From Polyangiaceae bacterium (GTDB lineage: Bacteria > Myxococcota_A > Polyangia > Polyangiales > Polyangiaceae), in NCBI GenBank assembly GCA_025937835.1, contig JAICQO010000001.1, positions 1 to 64,000 on the forward strand: 64,000 nt of DNA, given 5' to 3'. Both the position numbers and the translations under genes were made by a program. Below are positions 16,639-23,976 of this stretch, piece by piece (position 1 is the stretch's first letter; each line of letters opens with the position of its first letter). The notes beneath the pieces were generated by a model that saw only the letters and a program-made list of their open reading frames with translations, was not told the origin of the DNA and did no database searches.

Positions 16639-17061
16639 GTGGTCTCGATCGATATCACTTACGAAGGCGATCTGCATACGGAGGCGGTCCACGGACCGTC
16701 GAAGGCCAAACTCTCGACCGACGCGCCCGTGGACAATCACGGCCGCGGCGAGAGCTTCTCCCCCACGGATCTGGTGGCTACCGGTCTCGGCTGCTGCATG
16801 TCGACGGTGATGGGGATCCTGTCGATGAAGCGCGGCTACGACATCACCGGCATGCGGGTGAACGTGAAGAAGCTGATGACGCCGCCGCCGCGCCGCATCG
16901 CCCGGCTCGAGGTGAGCCTGGTCGTGCCCGCGGAAAAGGCCGCCGCGCTCGACGCCACCGCGCGGGCCGACCTCGAGCACGAGGCCAATCACTGCCCGGT
17001 ACGGCTGAGCCTGCTCGACGCGATCGAAGTGCCCGTGACGTTTCGCTGGGGTGACGCCTAG
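16639..17061 (+). CDS. OsmC/Ohr-family peroxidase-like protein
   Basis: The 140-residue protein fits small OsmC proteins: TYEGDLHTEAVHGPS near the N-terminus, FSPTDLVATGLGCCMST with the peroxidatic Cys (C52 or C53), and HEANHCPVRLSL with the resolving Cys (C119). Such dimers reduce organic hydroperoxides in the cytoplasm. GTG 16639 fits the normal family N-terminus. Its stop shares CTAG with the stop of the convergent lipoprotein gene, and its start is 8 bp from that of the divergent phosphatase, so its promoter must lie inside the phosphatase gene. Confidence 0.88.
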   Translation: MVSIDITYEGDLHTEAVHGPSKAKLSTDAPVDNHGRGESFSPTDLVATGLGCCMSTVMGILSMKRGYDITGMRVNVKKLMTPPPRRIARLEVSLVVPAEKAAALDATARADLEHEANHCPVRLSLLDAIEVPVTFRWGDA

Positions 17062-17789
17062 CTTCCGCCTTCGCGCTCGGCGACGGCACCAGCGCCCAGG
17101 CAGCGCGTGCCGCCTTCCCAATCGAAGCAGCGCACGCCTACGACGTCTTCCATGCCGAGCCGGCCGGCGGCGACGCGCAGTCCGTCGCGCAGCAGCGCTT
17201 CCGAACATGCTTCCGCGCAGCGCACTTCGAAGCTGCCGACCACCCGGTGGCTCGGCGGCAGTGCCGGCAGGTCGCGCACCTCGGTGACCGGTCGCGCGGC
17301 GCGCCCGGGCGAGGCAGCGGCAGGCGAGAAGCTGACCGAGATCGCCGCACCGAGCCGGCCAAAGACGTCGGGGCCCGGGGTTCCGACCGCGGGCGCTGAA
17401 TCCGGGGCACGGCGCGCGAGCGTGGCGCTGCACGAGAGCTTCGCCTCGCCGTGGCACTCGAGCGCGACCAGCGTGTCGCCGCCCGACGCGGAGGCGACCT
17501 CGCTCAGCATGCGGATCAGGCGCCCGAAGGAGCAATCGATGTCGGCGAGAGAGCGCTCCGCGAAGGGCTCGAAACCGGCTTCGCGCCGGCACGAGACGGC
17601 GAGCGTGCCGAGCCGTTCGGCGCCGCGCGGCAAGGCGGGCGCGCGGTCGAGCTGTTCGATGGTCGCGACGGGCGGGCGCGTTTCGCCGGTGAAGCGCACG
17701 CTCGGATACCGAGCAGCGCACGATGCGCCGAGGATCGCGAGCGCTGACGAGACCAAACGAAACTCCAGGCGGTGAAGCACTCGGGCCAC
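17058..17789 (-). CDS. Hypothetical lipoprotein
   Basis: GTG 17789 starts a 243-residue protein with a hydrophobic leader ending LAILGASC, a good lipobox. The mature part has three short stretches of the form (L)xxLxVSC / LVALECHGEAKLSC / GSFEVRCAEACSEALLRDGLR, and several Cys that may pair. No family is recognised; the repeated 'structure-gene-dose' style (values, then VVGVRCFDWEGGTRCLG) recalls small myxobacterial periplasmic proteins. It converges on the OsmC gene with overlapping stops. Function unknown. Confidence 0.6.
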   Translation of the reverse strand: MARVLHRLEFRLVSSALAILGASCAARYPSVRFTGETRPPVATIEQLDRAPALPRGAERLGTLAVSCRREAGFEPFAERSLADIDCSFGRLIRMLSEVASASGGDTLVALECHGEAKLSCSATLARRAPDSAPAVGTPGPDVFGRLGAAISVSFSPAAASPGRAARPVTEVRDLPALPPSHRVVGSFEVRCAEACSEALLRDGLRVAAGRLGMEDVVGVRCFDWEGGTRCLGAGAVAEREGGS

Positions 17790-17822
17790 CTTAGCGCGCC
17801 GGGATGGGGTCCCCCAAATAGC

Positions 17823-17860
17823 GAAAGGCCCGACACGGCGTGAGCCATGTCGAGCCTTTC
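17823..17860 (-). terminator. Hairpin after the tether lipoprotein gene
   Basis: GAAAGGCCCGACA pairs with TGTCGAGCCTTTC (12 of 13 positions, one T/C difference that allows a G-U pair) around a 12-nt loop. It lies 61 bp beyond the stop of the minus-strand gene ending at 17922 and 33 bp upstream of the start of the next minus-strand gene. No clear U-run follows. Confidence 0.5.
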
Positions 17861-17921
17861 CTCTAGCCGGCGAGGAGCGGGTTGCCTTCTAGAACGGCTT
17901 CCCGCTCTTCACCGTGCGGGC

Positions 17922-18446
17922 TCAGCCTTCTTCTTCGCTGCCGCCGCTGCCCGCGGTGGGCTCTTCCGCCTCGCCGCCAGCGCCAGCCGTCTCGGCCGGC
18001 TCGCCACCGGCGCCGGTGTCGCCACCGACGCTGGTCTCGCCGCCCGGAGAAGCGCCGCCGTCGGCCGCGCCACCGGACGCGCCGCCAGCCGCTTCGCCAG
18101 CCGCGCCGCCGACCGGGGGAGCGCCAGCTGCCGCGCCGCCCGCGCCTTCACCGGCCGTGCCGGAGTCGCCGCCGACGCCGGGCTCGCCGCCCGGAGAAGC
18201 GCCTGCTTCACCCGTATCGCCGCCTGCGCCACCAGCTTGGGTGCCGCCCGTGGGGGTGCTGCCGCCGCTGGAGCCGCCGCTGGCCTTGCCGCCAGTCGAC
18301 TCGCCGCCTGCAGCCTTGCCGCCCGTGGTGGACGCGCCGCCGGTGCCGCTGCCGTTGGAATCATCGCCGTCGTCATCACCGCAGGCGACGACCGCCATGC
18401 TCGCGCCGAACACGACGAGCGCAAGCAAGTTAGTGACCTTCTTCAT
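17922..18446 (-). CDS. Lipoprotein consisting almost only of a Gly-rich tether
   Basis: ATG 18446 (MKKVTNLLALVVFGASMAVVAC) is set by a GGAGG box 7 nt upstream; an in-frame ATG five codons earlier overlaps that box. After the lipobox Cys come GDDDGDDSNGSG and then about 140 residues of Gly, Ala, Ser, Thr, Pro and Glu in units like GGASTTGG, GGSSGGSTPTGG and GGEPGVGGDSG, ending in an acidic tail. No folded domain is present. The same kind of tether carries enzymes elsewhere in this window (5240, 7730, 12682, 59710 genes), so this may be a stand-alone surface or matrix protein, or a tether that lost its domain. A sigma-54 promoter match precedes it. Confidence 0.7.
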   Translation of the reverse strand: MKKVTNLLALVVFGASMAVVACGDDDGDDSNGSGTGGASTTGGKAAGGESTGGKASGGSSGGSTPTGGTQAGGAGGDTGEAGASPGGEPGVGGDSGTAGEGAGGAAAGAPPVGGAAGEAAGGASGGAADGGASPGGETSVGGDTGAGGEPAETAGAGGEAEEPTAGSGGSEEEG

Positions 18447-18498
18447 ATGAGGTGCCTCCAAAGTAACCTAGGTTTGCCGTTGGGCTTGGCTGCCACCT

Positions 18499-18514
18499 AG
18501 CACGGAACGTGCCA
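18499..18514 (-). promoter_or_regulatory. Sigma-54 (-24/-12) promoter candidate
   Basis: On the minus strand TGGCACGTTCCGTGCT matches the consensus TGGCACG-N4-TTGCW with one mismatch in the -12 box and exact GG-to-GC spacing. It would start transcription near 18489, about 43 nt before ATG 18446, leaving room for the GGAGG site. Sigma-54 promoters need an NtrC-type activator; one (PilR-like) is encoded at 46527-47960, but a link is only inference. Confidence 0.6.
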
Positions 18515-18541
18515 GGGAGAACAGGGGGACCCAATCGCAGG

Positions 18542-18559
18542 GTAAGATCAGGATCTTAC
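18542..18559. promoter_or_regulatory. Perfect palindrome upstream of the sigma-54 promoter
   Basis: GTAAGATC-AG-GATCTTAC is an 8-bp perfect inverted repeat with a 2-nt centre, about 28 bp upstream of the -24 element. The form suits a dimeric regulator; activator sites for sigma-54 usually sit further away, so this could also be a repressor site. It is noticeably AT-richer than its surroundings. Confidence 0.45.
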
Positions 18560-18938
18560 TTCTGATTCTGACATTCGAGGGCGTAAACCCCTGAGCGGGC
18601 GCCCAGGAGATCTCGGACTCGCGTGTCATAGTGGCGGCCTTCTACGACGCTTGGTGGTGAACTTCAATCGGTACACGCACATGTGCGGCCGTCGTCCCAC
18701 CTCTCGAAGTCTAGCGCTGTGGCGGGGTTCGGGGACGCGCTGAGCGCGCCACCAGACGGTGCGTTGCGTCGCCGAAGTGAGCGCTCGACGGCGGCGTGAG
18801 TGAGCGCGGATGTGGGTGAGCTCCGCGCACGGAATCTTCCCAAAGAACCGGAACTTTCGAGCGCACCCTCAAGGAAAATCGAGCCAGCCCTCGAGACCCG
18901 TTGAGACGCTTTGAGCGGACGCATACGATGCCGAGACC
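18560..18938. other. Intergenic region between divergent genes
   Basis: With the promoter and palindrome above, this forms a 492-bp gap between the tether lipoprotein (minus) and the 467-residue hypothetical gene (plus). It holds a short GC palindrome near 18735-18750 (CGCGCTGAGCGCG). A 102-codon minus-strand frame at 18664-18972 has no protein character. I see no RNA gene. Confidence 0.5.
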
Positions 18939-20342
18939 ATGGCCAAGCTCTCCCCCTCCGGGGGCTCTTCATCGGGTTTCAAGTCCAGCCTCAAGACTGG
19001 GGCGGACCGCTTTCTTTCACAGGTCGTCGTCCACGCGCTCGAAGACAACTGGCGCACGCCGGAGGACTTCTTCCGTCACTTTCCGCCGCACGACTTGATG
19101 GTGAGCCTCGAGGCCGCTCCCGAGCTCCGCAAAGACGTGCTCGTGCTGGCTGCGGGCGTGCACGAGAAGATCGCGCGCAAGAAGAGCACCGAGTCGGCCA
19201 CGGAAGATCTGAAGATCGCGCTCGACGAAGAGGTCACGACCCCGACCGATCTGTTGGCGATCATTCAGCCGGACGATCGTGTGCGCTACCTCGATCGACA
19301 GAAGCTCTGGAGCTTCGCTTTCGAGGACGAGTTTTATGCCCCACTGAATGCAGAAGCGAACCGCGAGCGGGCCATCGAGCGCATGACGTTTCTGCTGGAA
19401 AGCGCGATGAATGAGGGGCTTTTGACCCTGCAGGACATCGCCGACGGCGTCTCGTTCGCGACCATCGCGACCAAGCTGCCGTTGCGCGAGTTGCAAAAGG
19501 TGATCGAGCACTCGCTGAGCATCGGTCGTCAGGGCTCGGCGCTGACCGAAGAGGTGCTGCTCGAGCTCGTACCGATGCGCTCGTTGCTCGGGTACATCCC
19601 GCTCGATCACGTCTGGGACAAGGTGATCACGCTCAAGGTCGGTGCACCGGCGCAGATGCTGGGTGGTGGCCGCCCCGCGAAGTCGTCTCCGTCGAAGCCT
19701 TCGAAGAAGCCCGCGGCGCCGACGCCCGAGGTCGAGCCGGCGCCCGCTAAGGAAGAGCCGCGCAACGCGCCGCCGCCGAAGCCGACCGCCGTCGGGCTCT
19801 CGCCGTCGAACGGCCGCGAGGGCGAGCTCAAGTCCGCCGAAGACGACGTCGACGAGTTGTTCGACTCTTCGGGCAGCCCCGCCGCACCGGCGACCGGCGC
19901 CGAAGAAGAGGCGCGCGTCAAGGTCGTCGAGCGCTTACAGGGCATCGAGCGCTTGCCGCCGCGCCACGCCGATCTGACGACCGCGATGCTGCTGTCGATC
20001 GAGTCGATGTACTCGGAGCTCTTGGCGGCCTCGACGGACGAAGCACGCGAGGAGGCGATCCGTGACTCGTTCCCGAACGAGCAACACCTGACGACGGCGC
20101 TGCTCGCGCTGATCGAGCTGTTGGATCCGAGCATCGACACCAAGGATCCGGTGATCCGCGACGCCGACATCGACTCGCTGATCAAGGTGGTGCTGTTCGA
20201 GGAGCGGAACCGCTACGAGCAGGCGCACCCGTCGCAGCGCCCTTCGGGGAGCCCGACGCCGCCCCCCCTCCCCGGCCGGCGTTCGGCGCCGCCGCCGCTG
20301 CCCAAGGGCGCCCCGCCCTTCCCGGCCGACAAACCGCGCTGA
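18939..20342 (+). CDS. Hypothetical cytoplasmic protein with Pro/Lys-rich linker
   Basis: The 467-residue protein has an N-terminal helical part (residues ~20-240; QVVVHALEDNWRTPEDFFRHFPPHDLM, LLAIIQPDDRVRYLDRQKLWSFAFEDEF, then IADGVSFATIATKLPLRELQKVIEHSL), a linker rich in Ser, Lys, Pro and Ala (~240-330), and a second helical domain (RHADLTTAMLLSIESMYSELLAASTDEAREEAIRDSF) before a Pro-rich tail (PPPLPGRRSAPPPLPKG). No signal peptide or membrane segment. I do not recognise the family. Pro-rich tails of this kind are frequent in myxobacterial regulatory proteins. A strong terminator and a tRNA follow. Confidence 0.7.
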   Translation: MAKLSPSGGSSSGFKSSLKTGADRFLSQVVVHALEDNWRTPEDFFRHFPPHDLMVSLEAAPELRKDVLVLAAGVHEKIARKKSTESATEDLKIALDEEVTTPTDLLAIIQPDDRVRYLDRQKLWSFAFEDEFYAPLNAEANRERAIERMTFLLESAMNEGLLTLQDIADGVSFATIATKLPLRELQKVIEHSLSIGRQGSALTEEVLLELVPMRSLLGYIPLDHVWDKVITLKVGAPAQMLGGGRPAKSSPSKPSKKPAAPTPEVEPAPAKEEPRNAPPPKPTAVGLSPSNGREGELKSAEDDVDELFDSSGSPAAPATGAEEEARVKVVERLQGIERLPPRHADLTTAMLLSIESMYSELLAASTDEAREEAIRDSFPNEQHLTTALLALIELLDPSIDTKDPVIRDADIDSLIKVVLFEERNRYEQAHPSQRPSGSPTPPPLPGRRSAPPPLPKGAPPFPADKPR

Positions 20343-20358
20343 CCCGCGGGACGAAAAC

Positions 20359-20397
20359 GCCCGAGGGCCTCTCAAAGATGCAGAGGCCCTTGCGGGC
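20359..20397 (+). terminator. Strong GC-rich hairpin after the 467-residue gene
   Basis: GCCCGAGGGCCTCT pairs with AGAGGCCCTTGCGGGC, with a 2-nt bulge in the right arm and a loop CAAAGATGC. It lies 16 bp beyond the stop and 32 bp before the tRNA gene, so it probably separates the two transcripts. Confidence 0.7.
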
Positions 20398-20429
20398 GCC
20401 GGGGTGAGTGAGGTAGACCCCGCTCCAAC

Positions 20430-20513
20430 GCGGCTCTGGCGGAACTGGCAGACGCACCAGGTTCAGGTCCTGGCGCCAGCAATGGCGTCCCGGTTCAACT
20501 CCGGGGAGCCGCA
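20430..20513 (+). tRNA. tRNA-Leu(CAG)
   Basis: The sequence folds as a class II tRNA: acceptor GCGGCTC with GAGCCGC and discriminator A; D-arm with CTGGCAGACG; anticodon stem CCAGG/CCTGG with loop TTCAGGT, anticodon CAG; long variable arm CGCCAGCAATGGCG; T-arm CCCGG-TTCAACT-CCGGG. The anticodon and long arm identify it as leucine, reading CUG. No CCA is encoded. CUG is expected to be the main Leu codon in this high-GC genome. Confidence 0.95.
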
Positions 20514-20562
20514 CTATTCAACGCGGGCGTTACGTCGGATTGAGACGTAGCCCGGGGATGCA

Positions 20563-20610
20563 ACAAGAAGGTTGGAAGGGGGGAAGATGGGAAGGGTTTA
20601 TTTGGGGGTG
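20563..20610 (+). repeat. Dispersed purine-rich repeat, copy A
   Basis: A ~48-bp element starting ACAAGAAGG and running through a GGAAGGG / GGGAAGATGGGAAGG tract to TTTGGGGGTGGG. It matches copies at 38961-39008 (plus) and 39080-39125 (minus). The 7 bases before it (GGATGCA) are also shared with the minus-strand copy. It begins about 50 bp after tRNA-Leu. Confidence 0.6.
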
Positions 20611-20671
20611 GGCCCGAGGCGGGTTTCTGGCCGTGACGTTGGGGCCGCTTTTGGTGTCACGCGCTTCTCTC

Positions 20672-20758
20672 GTTGAGCGGTGCGCAGGCTTCACGTCGTC
20701 GAGCGGTGCGCAGGCTTCACGTCGTTCAGCGGTGCGCAGGCTTTACGTCGTCGAGCGG
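20672..20758 (+). repeat. Tandem 26-bp repeat, 3.3 copies
   Basis: Units at 20672-20697, 20698-20723 and 20724-20749 follow the pattern GTYSAGCGGTGCGCAGGCTT then YACGTC, with a partial fourth to 20758. Units differ at three positions. There is no spacer, so this is a tandem repeat, not a CRISPR array. Confidence 0.8.
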
Positions 20759-21231
20759 GCCCTAGCGACCATTGTGTCGAAGACAAACCCCGGCGAGGCA
20801 AAGCCGAGCCCGCGGCGAGCGAAGCGAGTCGCGTTGGGGGCGCGGGGGCGAAGCCCCCGAGGAGGATTCCGGTGGGGGTGGGCGGGCGGGACAAAAATAG
20901 AGCCGGCAGACGAGTCGGTCCGGTGGTGGACCGCGACCCACTCGCCTGCCGGACCCCCGATTACCGAAGCTTCGGAACCGCCCGCGCCAACCACCCGCGC
21001 CGCCGCCCGGCTAGGGTGATCCCGAAGCTCCGGCATTCGCCGAGTCGCCGACCCGCGCTCCAGGGAATAGAGCACAGCTGCCCAAGCTGTCCGGATCGGT
21101 CCAGATCCGGATTTGCAGATCGACGCAGAGGTGCGAGCTCGAAAGAGGGGAACGAAACGCTCGCTGCTGCGCCGGAATGCATCGGGACTCGAGACGTCAT
21201 CCCGGCACCCCGGCGTCGAGATCACGAAAAA

Positions 21232-22215
21232 TTACTGGCCGAGCAGCTCGCGCGCCCGCACGGCCTGCGGCCCCGTGGCGCCCCGGGCGACGATGCGTTG
21301 AGCCAGGGCGCGTGCCTGGCTCAGGTTGCCGATCCGCGCCAGCGCTTCCATCCGCAAGAACAGCACTTCCGGCGAGAGCTGCTGCTTCGGGAATGCCGCT
21401 TCGTAGCCGGCGAGCGCCTCGAGCGCCCCTGCCCCGTCACCGCGCTGCAACGCCGCGCGCCCCCGATCCACCAGGGCGACCTCAGCGGCCAGCACCGGTG
21501 CCGGCGCCGAGCGAGTGGCGGACTGGGACGCCGAGGCGCGCGACGCCGCGGCCGCGCTGGCGGTCTGCGCAGGAAGCGGCGTTGCGCGCGCCGGCAGCGC
21601 AGGCTTCGATGCTTCGAGCCCGTGCGGCGCCTCGACGGCGAAGGCGGCAGTCGATGGCGCGCTCGTCTGCGCGGACGCGGGCTCATCACTCGCAGCCGCG
21701 TCGGCAAAGCTCGCGCTGACCCCCGGATCGCGGACGCGCGAAGCACGCGGCAACGCCGCGGGAGCGGCCGGACGCGGCGGCGCCGAAGCGCTCCACGCCG
21801 ACGCCGTGGCACGCGCGCCGACAGCCGAGAGCGAACCCGGCGCCAGGCGATGCGCGGCCGTCGCAGCCATCACACCGCCGACCGCTCCGACGCCGACCCA
21901 TTTTGCGATCGCGACCACCGTGAGCGCCGCTACGCCGTTGCCCGCCGCCACCGAGGTCGCCGCGGCCACGCCCGCGCCCGCCGCTCCACTCGCGACGCCT
22001 CCGCCGCCCATTGCAGCCAAGCTCGACTTCGCGCCGAGCGCCGCCGCGCTGGCCGACGTGGCCTGCAGCGATGCGCCGAGCGCCGTACCGACGGCCGCAA
22101 CCTTCAACGTGCGCCGGAGCGCCGCGGACGACGGCTTCTCCTCGGCACCCGCGCGTAGCAGCTTGGCCGTGAAGTCGCTCGGCGGACGCTGCAGAAATCG
22201 TTCGGGATCCCTCAT
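21232..22215 (-). CDS. Probable sigma-factor regulator, Ala-rich membrane protein
   Basis: ATG 22215 (MRDPERFLQRPPSDFTAKLLRAG) overlaps the sigma-factor stop by 4 bp (ATGA). The 327 residues comprise a short cytoplasmic head with the pattern of zinc-less anti-sigma-like proteins (FTAKLLRAGAEEKPSSAALRRTLK), an Ala/Gly-rich hydrophobic region (~50-135, VVAIAKWVGVGAVGGVMAATAA) likely crossing the membrane, a long Ala/Pro/Ser-rich periplasmic linker, and a TPR-like end (VDRGRAALQRGDGAGALEALAGYEAAFPKQQLSPEVLFLRMEALARIG). Position and layout suggest it controls the sigma factor and senses something outside the membrane. Family not recognised by name. Confidence 0.65.
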   Translation of the reverse strand: MRDPERFLQRPPSDFTAKLLRAGAEEKPSSAALRRTLKVAAVGTALGASLQATSASAAALGAKSSLAAMGGGGVASGAAGAGVAAATSVAAGNGVAALTVVAIAKWVGVGAVGGVMAATAAHRLAPGSLSAVGARATASAWSASAPPRPAAPAALPRASRVRDPGVSASFADAAASDEPASAQTSAPSTAAFAVEAPHGLEASKPALPARATPLPAQTASAAAASRASASQSATRSAPAPVLAAEVALVDRGRAALQRGDGAGALEALAGYEAAFPKQQLSPEVLFLRMEALARIGNLSQARALAQRIVARGATGPQAVRARELLGQ

Positions 22216-22793
22216 CGCTTGGCTCCCTGAAACCGCATGCGGCTCTCGACGCGGGTCACGCGCTTCTCGAAATCCTCCCGGGCGCGCCGCAGTCGTGACG
22301 CGGCGGTTCCGCGCGGCACACCGAGCAGCTCGGCGATCTCGATCGAAGTGAGCTCTTCGAACTCGAACAGCACGAACACCGTGCGCAGCTCCTCCGGCAT
22401 CGAGTCGAGGATCTGGTCGAGGAGCTGCCGCGCCTTCTGACGATCGAGCAGCTCGTCGCCGCAAGGGTGTTCGCTCTCCACGATCTCGGCGTCGGTCTCG
22501 AACCGCCCCTGCTGGCGCGCGCGCGCGGAGCGCCATTTGGCGGCGCCGTTCAGCGCGCAGCCGTACAGGAACGAGCGCTCGCTGCCCTTCTGGATCGCGC
22601 CGAAGCGGCGGCAGGCGATCGTGAACACCTGCTGGGCAGCGTCGTCGGCGTCGCTCTCGGGGAGCCCCAGGCGGCGCAAGAGCCGCCAGACGAACTCGAA
22701 GTTCGCCCGGACCAGGGCGTCGAGCTCCTCGGCGTTCCCAGGCGCCTCGGACTCGGCCAGGCTCATCGCCAGCTCAGACACGGCACTAGTCAT
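22212..22793 (-). CDS. ECF-type RNA polymerase sigma factor
   Basis: The 193-residue protein has sigma-70 region 2 (LVRANFEFVWRLLRRLGLPESDADDAAQQVFTIACRRF) and region 4 (LLDQILDSMPEELRTVFVLFEFEELTSIEIAELLGVPRGTAASRLRRAREDFEKRV) with a helix-turn-helix, and lacks region 3. This is the ECF layout. It starts 21 bp after the stop of the secreted-protein gene and is coupled to its probable regulator by an ATGA overlap. The unusual order, with the giant TPR gene first, suggests the whole operon answers to one signal. Confidence 0.88.
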   Translation of the reverse strand: MTSAVSELAMSLAESEAPGNAEELDALVRANFEFVWRLLRRLGLPESDADDAAQQVFTIACRRFGAIQKGSERSFLYGCALNGAAKWRSARARQQGRFETDAEIVESEHPCGDELLDRQKARQLLDQILDSMPEELRTVFVLFEFEELTSIEIAELLGVPRGTAASRLRRAREDFEKRVTRVESRMRFQGAKR

Positions 22794-22814
22794 CCCGTCA
22801 CCCGAAGCGATCGA

Positions 22815-23948
22815 TCACAAGAAAGGTACCCCGATCCCGAGACGGCCGGCTGCGCCGACATCGGGAGCCTGAAACACCTCTTCCCGCGGGTTCTGAAACA
22901 CGAACTCGTTGCGGGAGATAGGGATGCCGAGCTCGGCCTGAGCCTCGATCACGAGGGGGCCGAGCCCCGAGCGAGCCCGGGCCAGCAGCACGGCCGCACC
23001 CCAGAACACCGTCTGTTCGCTGGCTTCGCGGAGCGCGGAGCCCGCCTGTCCCGCGCCCGCCAGCGCGCCGAGCTCTGCCGCACCGCAGGCTTCGGCCGAC
23101 AAGCGCGCGAGGAGCCGGGCGCCGAGCGGACAGCCCTCGAGACGCCCGCCGTAGAACCTGAGGTCCGCCCGGCGGTCCCCGACCTCTGCCATGGCGGAGC
23201 CCACCGCCGCGGAGGCCCGAACCGACCAGCTGGCGGACTTCGGGCCCAGCCGCGCGAACGCATCGACCCCCAGCATGCGGGTCGGTGCGAGCCAGCTCGA
23301 GATCCAGCCGCCGGCTCCCGCTTCGGCCGAGAGCGCGCGGCGCGAGCGCTCGCCAGCCGTCGCTTCCACACCGCGGTCTTCGGGGACGTCTGCCGGGTCG
23401 CCCTTGGGGGGGAGCTCCGACTTCGGGACGACGCGCGGGCGGCTCTTCGGCGGTGGCTTGAGCGGGATCAGCTTCTTCGAGCGCGTCTCGGCCTCGGCCT
23501 TTGCCGGCGTGGCCGCGCTCTCCGGTGGCGTCGGTTGTTCGGGCTCGCCGGGGCCCGGCTGCTCCGGTTTCACTTCGGCTGCGGCCTCGGCCTTGGCCTG
23601 CTCGTGCGCGCCGAATGCCAGCGCCGTGATCAGCGCCACGCCGGACACGAGCTCTTCGCAGGTGCGCCCCTGAACCGCCCGCTCGACGCGCGCGCCGTCC
23701 CCTCCCTCGAGCTCGACGCGCGCGCGCTGCTTGTGGGGCTCGACGAGCACGCGCACCACGAGCTGCTCGAGCGACTTCGGATCGATCGATTCGCTGAGCA
23801 GCCGCTCGCGCACTCGCCGCTCGAAATCGGCGCGATCGGGGCAACCGGACGGGGCCGCATACTCGATGCGAGCCCCGATTTCTGCGTTCGCGTTACGCGG
23901 CGCTAACAGCCAGCAAGCGGTGACGACTGCGGCGTGGACCCGGTGCAT
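22815..23948 (-). CDS. Secreted protein, possibly outer-membrane associated
   Basis: The 377-residue protein has a signal peptide (MHRVHAAVVTACWLLAPRNANA, likely cut before EIGARIEY). Residues ~22-110 form a domain with GCPDRADFERRVRERL and LVVRVLVEPHKQRARVELEG, seen before in myxobacterial proteins linked to sigma factors. A Pro/Glu/Lys-rich linker follows, then alternating hydrophobic/polar strands (SWSVRASAAVGSAMAEVGDRRADLRFYGGRLEGCP, PLVIEAQAELGIPISRNEFVFQNP) ending GVPFL; a terminal Phe-x-Leu and strand pattern suit a small beta-barrel. It lies between the TPR gene (28 bp) and sigma gene (21 bp). Function unknown. Confidence 0.7.
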   Translation of the reverse strand: MHRVHAAVVTACWLLAPRNANAEIGARIEYAAPSGCPDRADFERRVRERLLSESIDPKSLEQLVVRVLVEPHKQRARVELEGGDGARVERAVQGRTCEELVSGVALITALAFGAHEQAKAEAAAEVKPEQPGPGEPEQPTPPESAATPAKAEAETRSKKLIPLKPPPKSRPRVVPKSELPPKGDPADVPEDRGVEATAGERSRRALSAEAGAGGWISSWLAPTRMLGVDAFARLGPKSASWSVRASAAVGSAMAEVGDRRADLRFYGGRLEGCPLGARLLARLSAEACGAAELGALAGAGQAGSALREASEQTVFWGAAVLLARARSGLGPLVIEAQAELGIPISRNEFVFQNPREEVFQAPDVGAAGRLGIGVPFL

Positions 23949-23976
23949 CGGCTGGCGGCATCATGGCACGAAAAGC

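Larger units (their letters stand above)
20514..21231. other. Repeat-rich region without genes
   Basis: Besides copy A of the dispersed repeat and the 26-bp tandem repeat, it holds TACGTC..GACGTA flanking 20532-20549, a perfect GGGGGC-GAA-GCCCCC hairpin at 20844-20858, and the 12-bp palindrome CCGAAGCTTCGG at 20964-20975. Open frames here are low-complexity readings of the repeats. No protein gene or RNA gene is supported. Confidence 0.6.

Noticed and set aside
5573-17061. Biosynthetic gene cluster (PKS/NRPS) expected in myxobacteria
   Set aside because: No ketosynthase, adenylation or carrier domain motifs are seen anywhere in the window.
18664-18972. 102-codon minus-strand gene in the divergent gap
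   Set aside because: Arg/Ser-rich, no ribosome site, overlaps the start of the next gene, so likely spurious.
20672-20758. CRISPR array
   Set aside because: Repeats are contiguous with no spacers, and no cas genes are in the window.
20844-20858. GGGGGC-GAA-GCCCCC hairpin as a transcription terminator
   Set aside because: No gene ends nearby and no T-run follows. I list it only as part of the repeat-rich gap.
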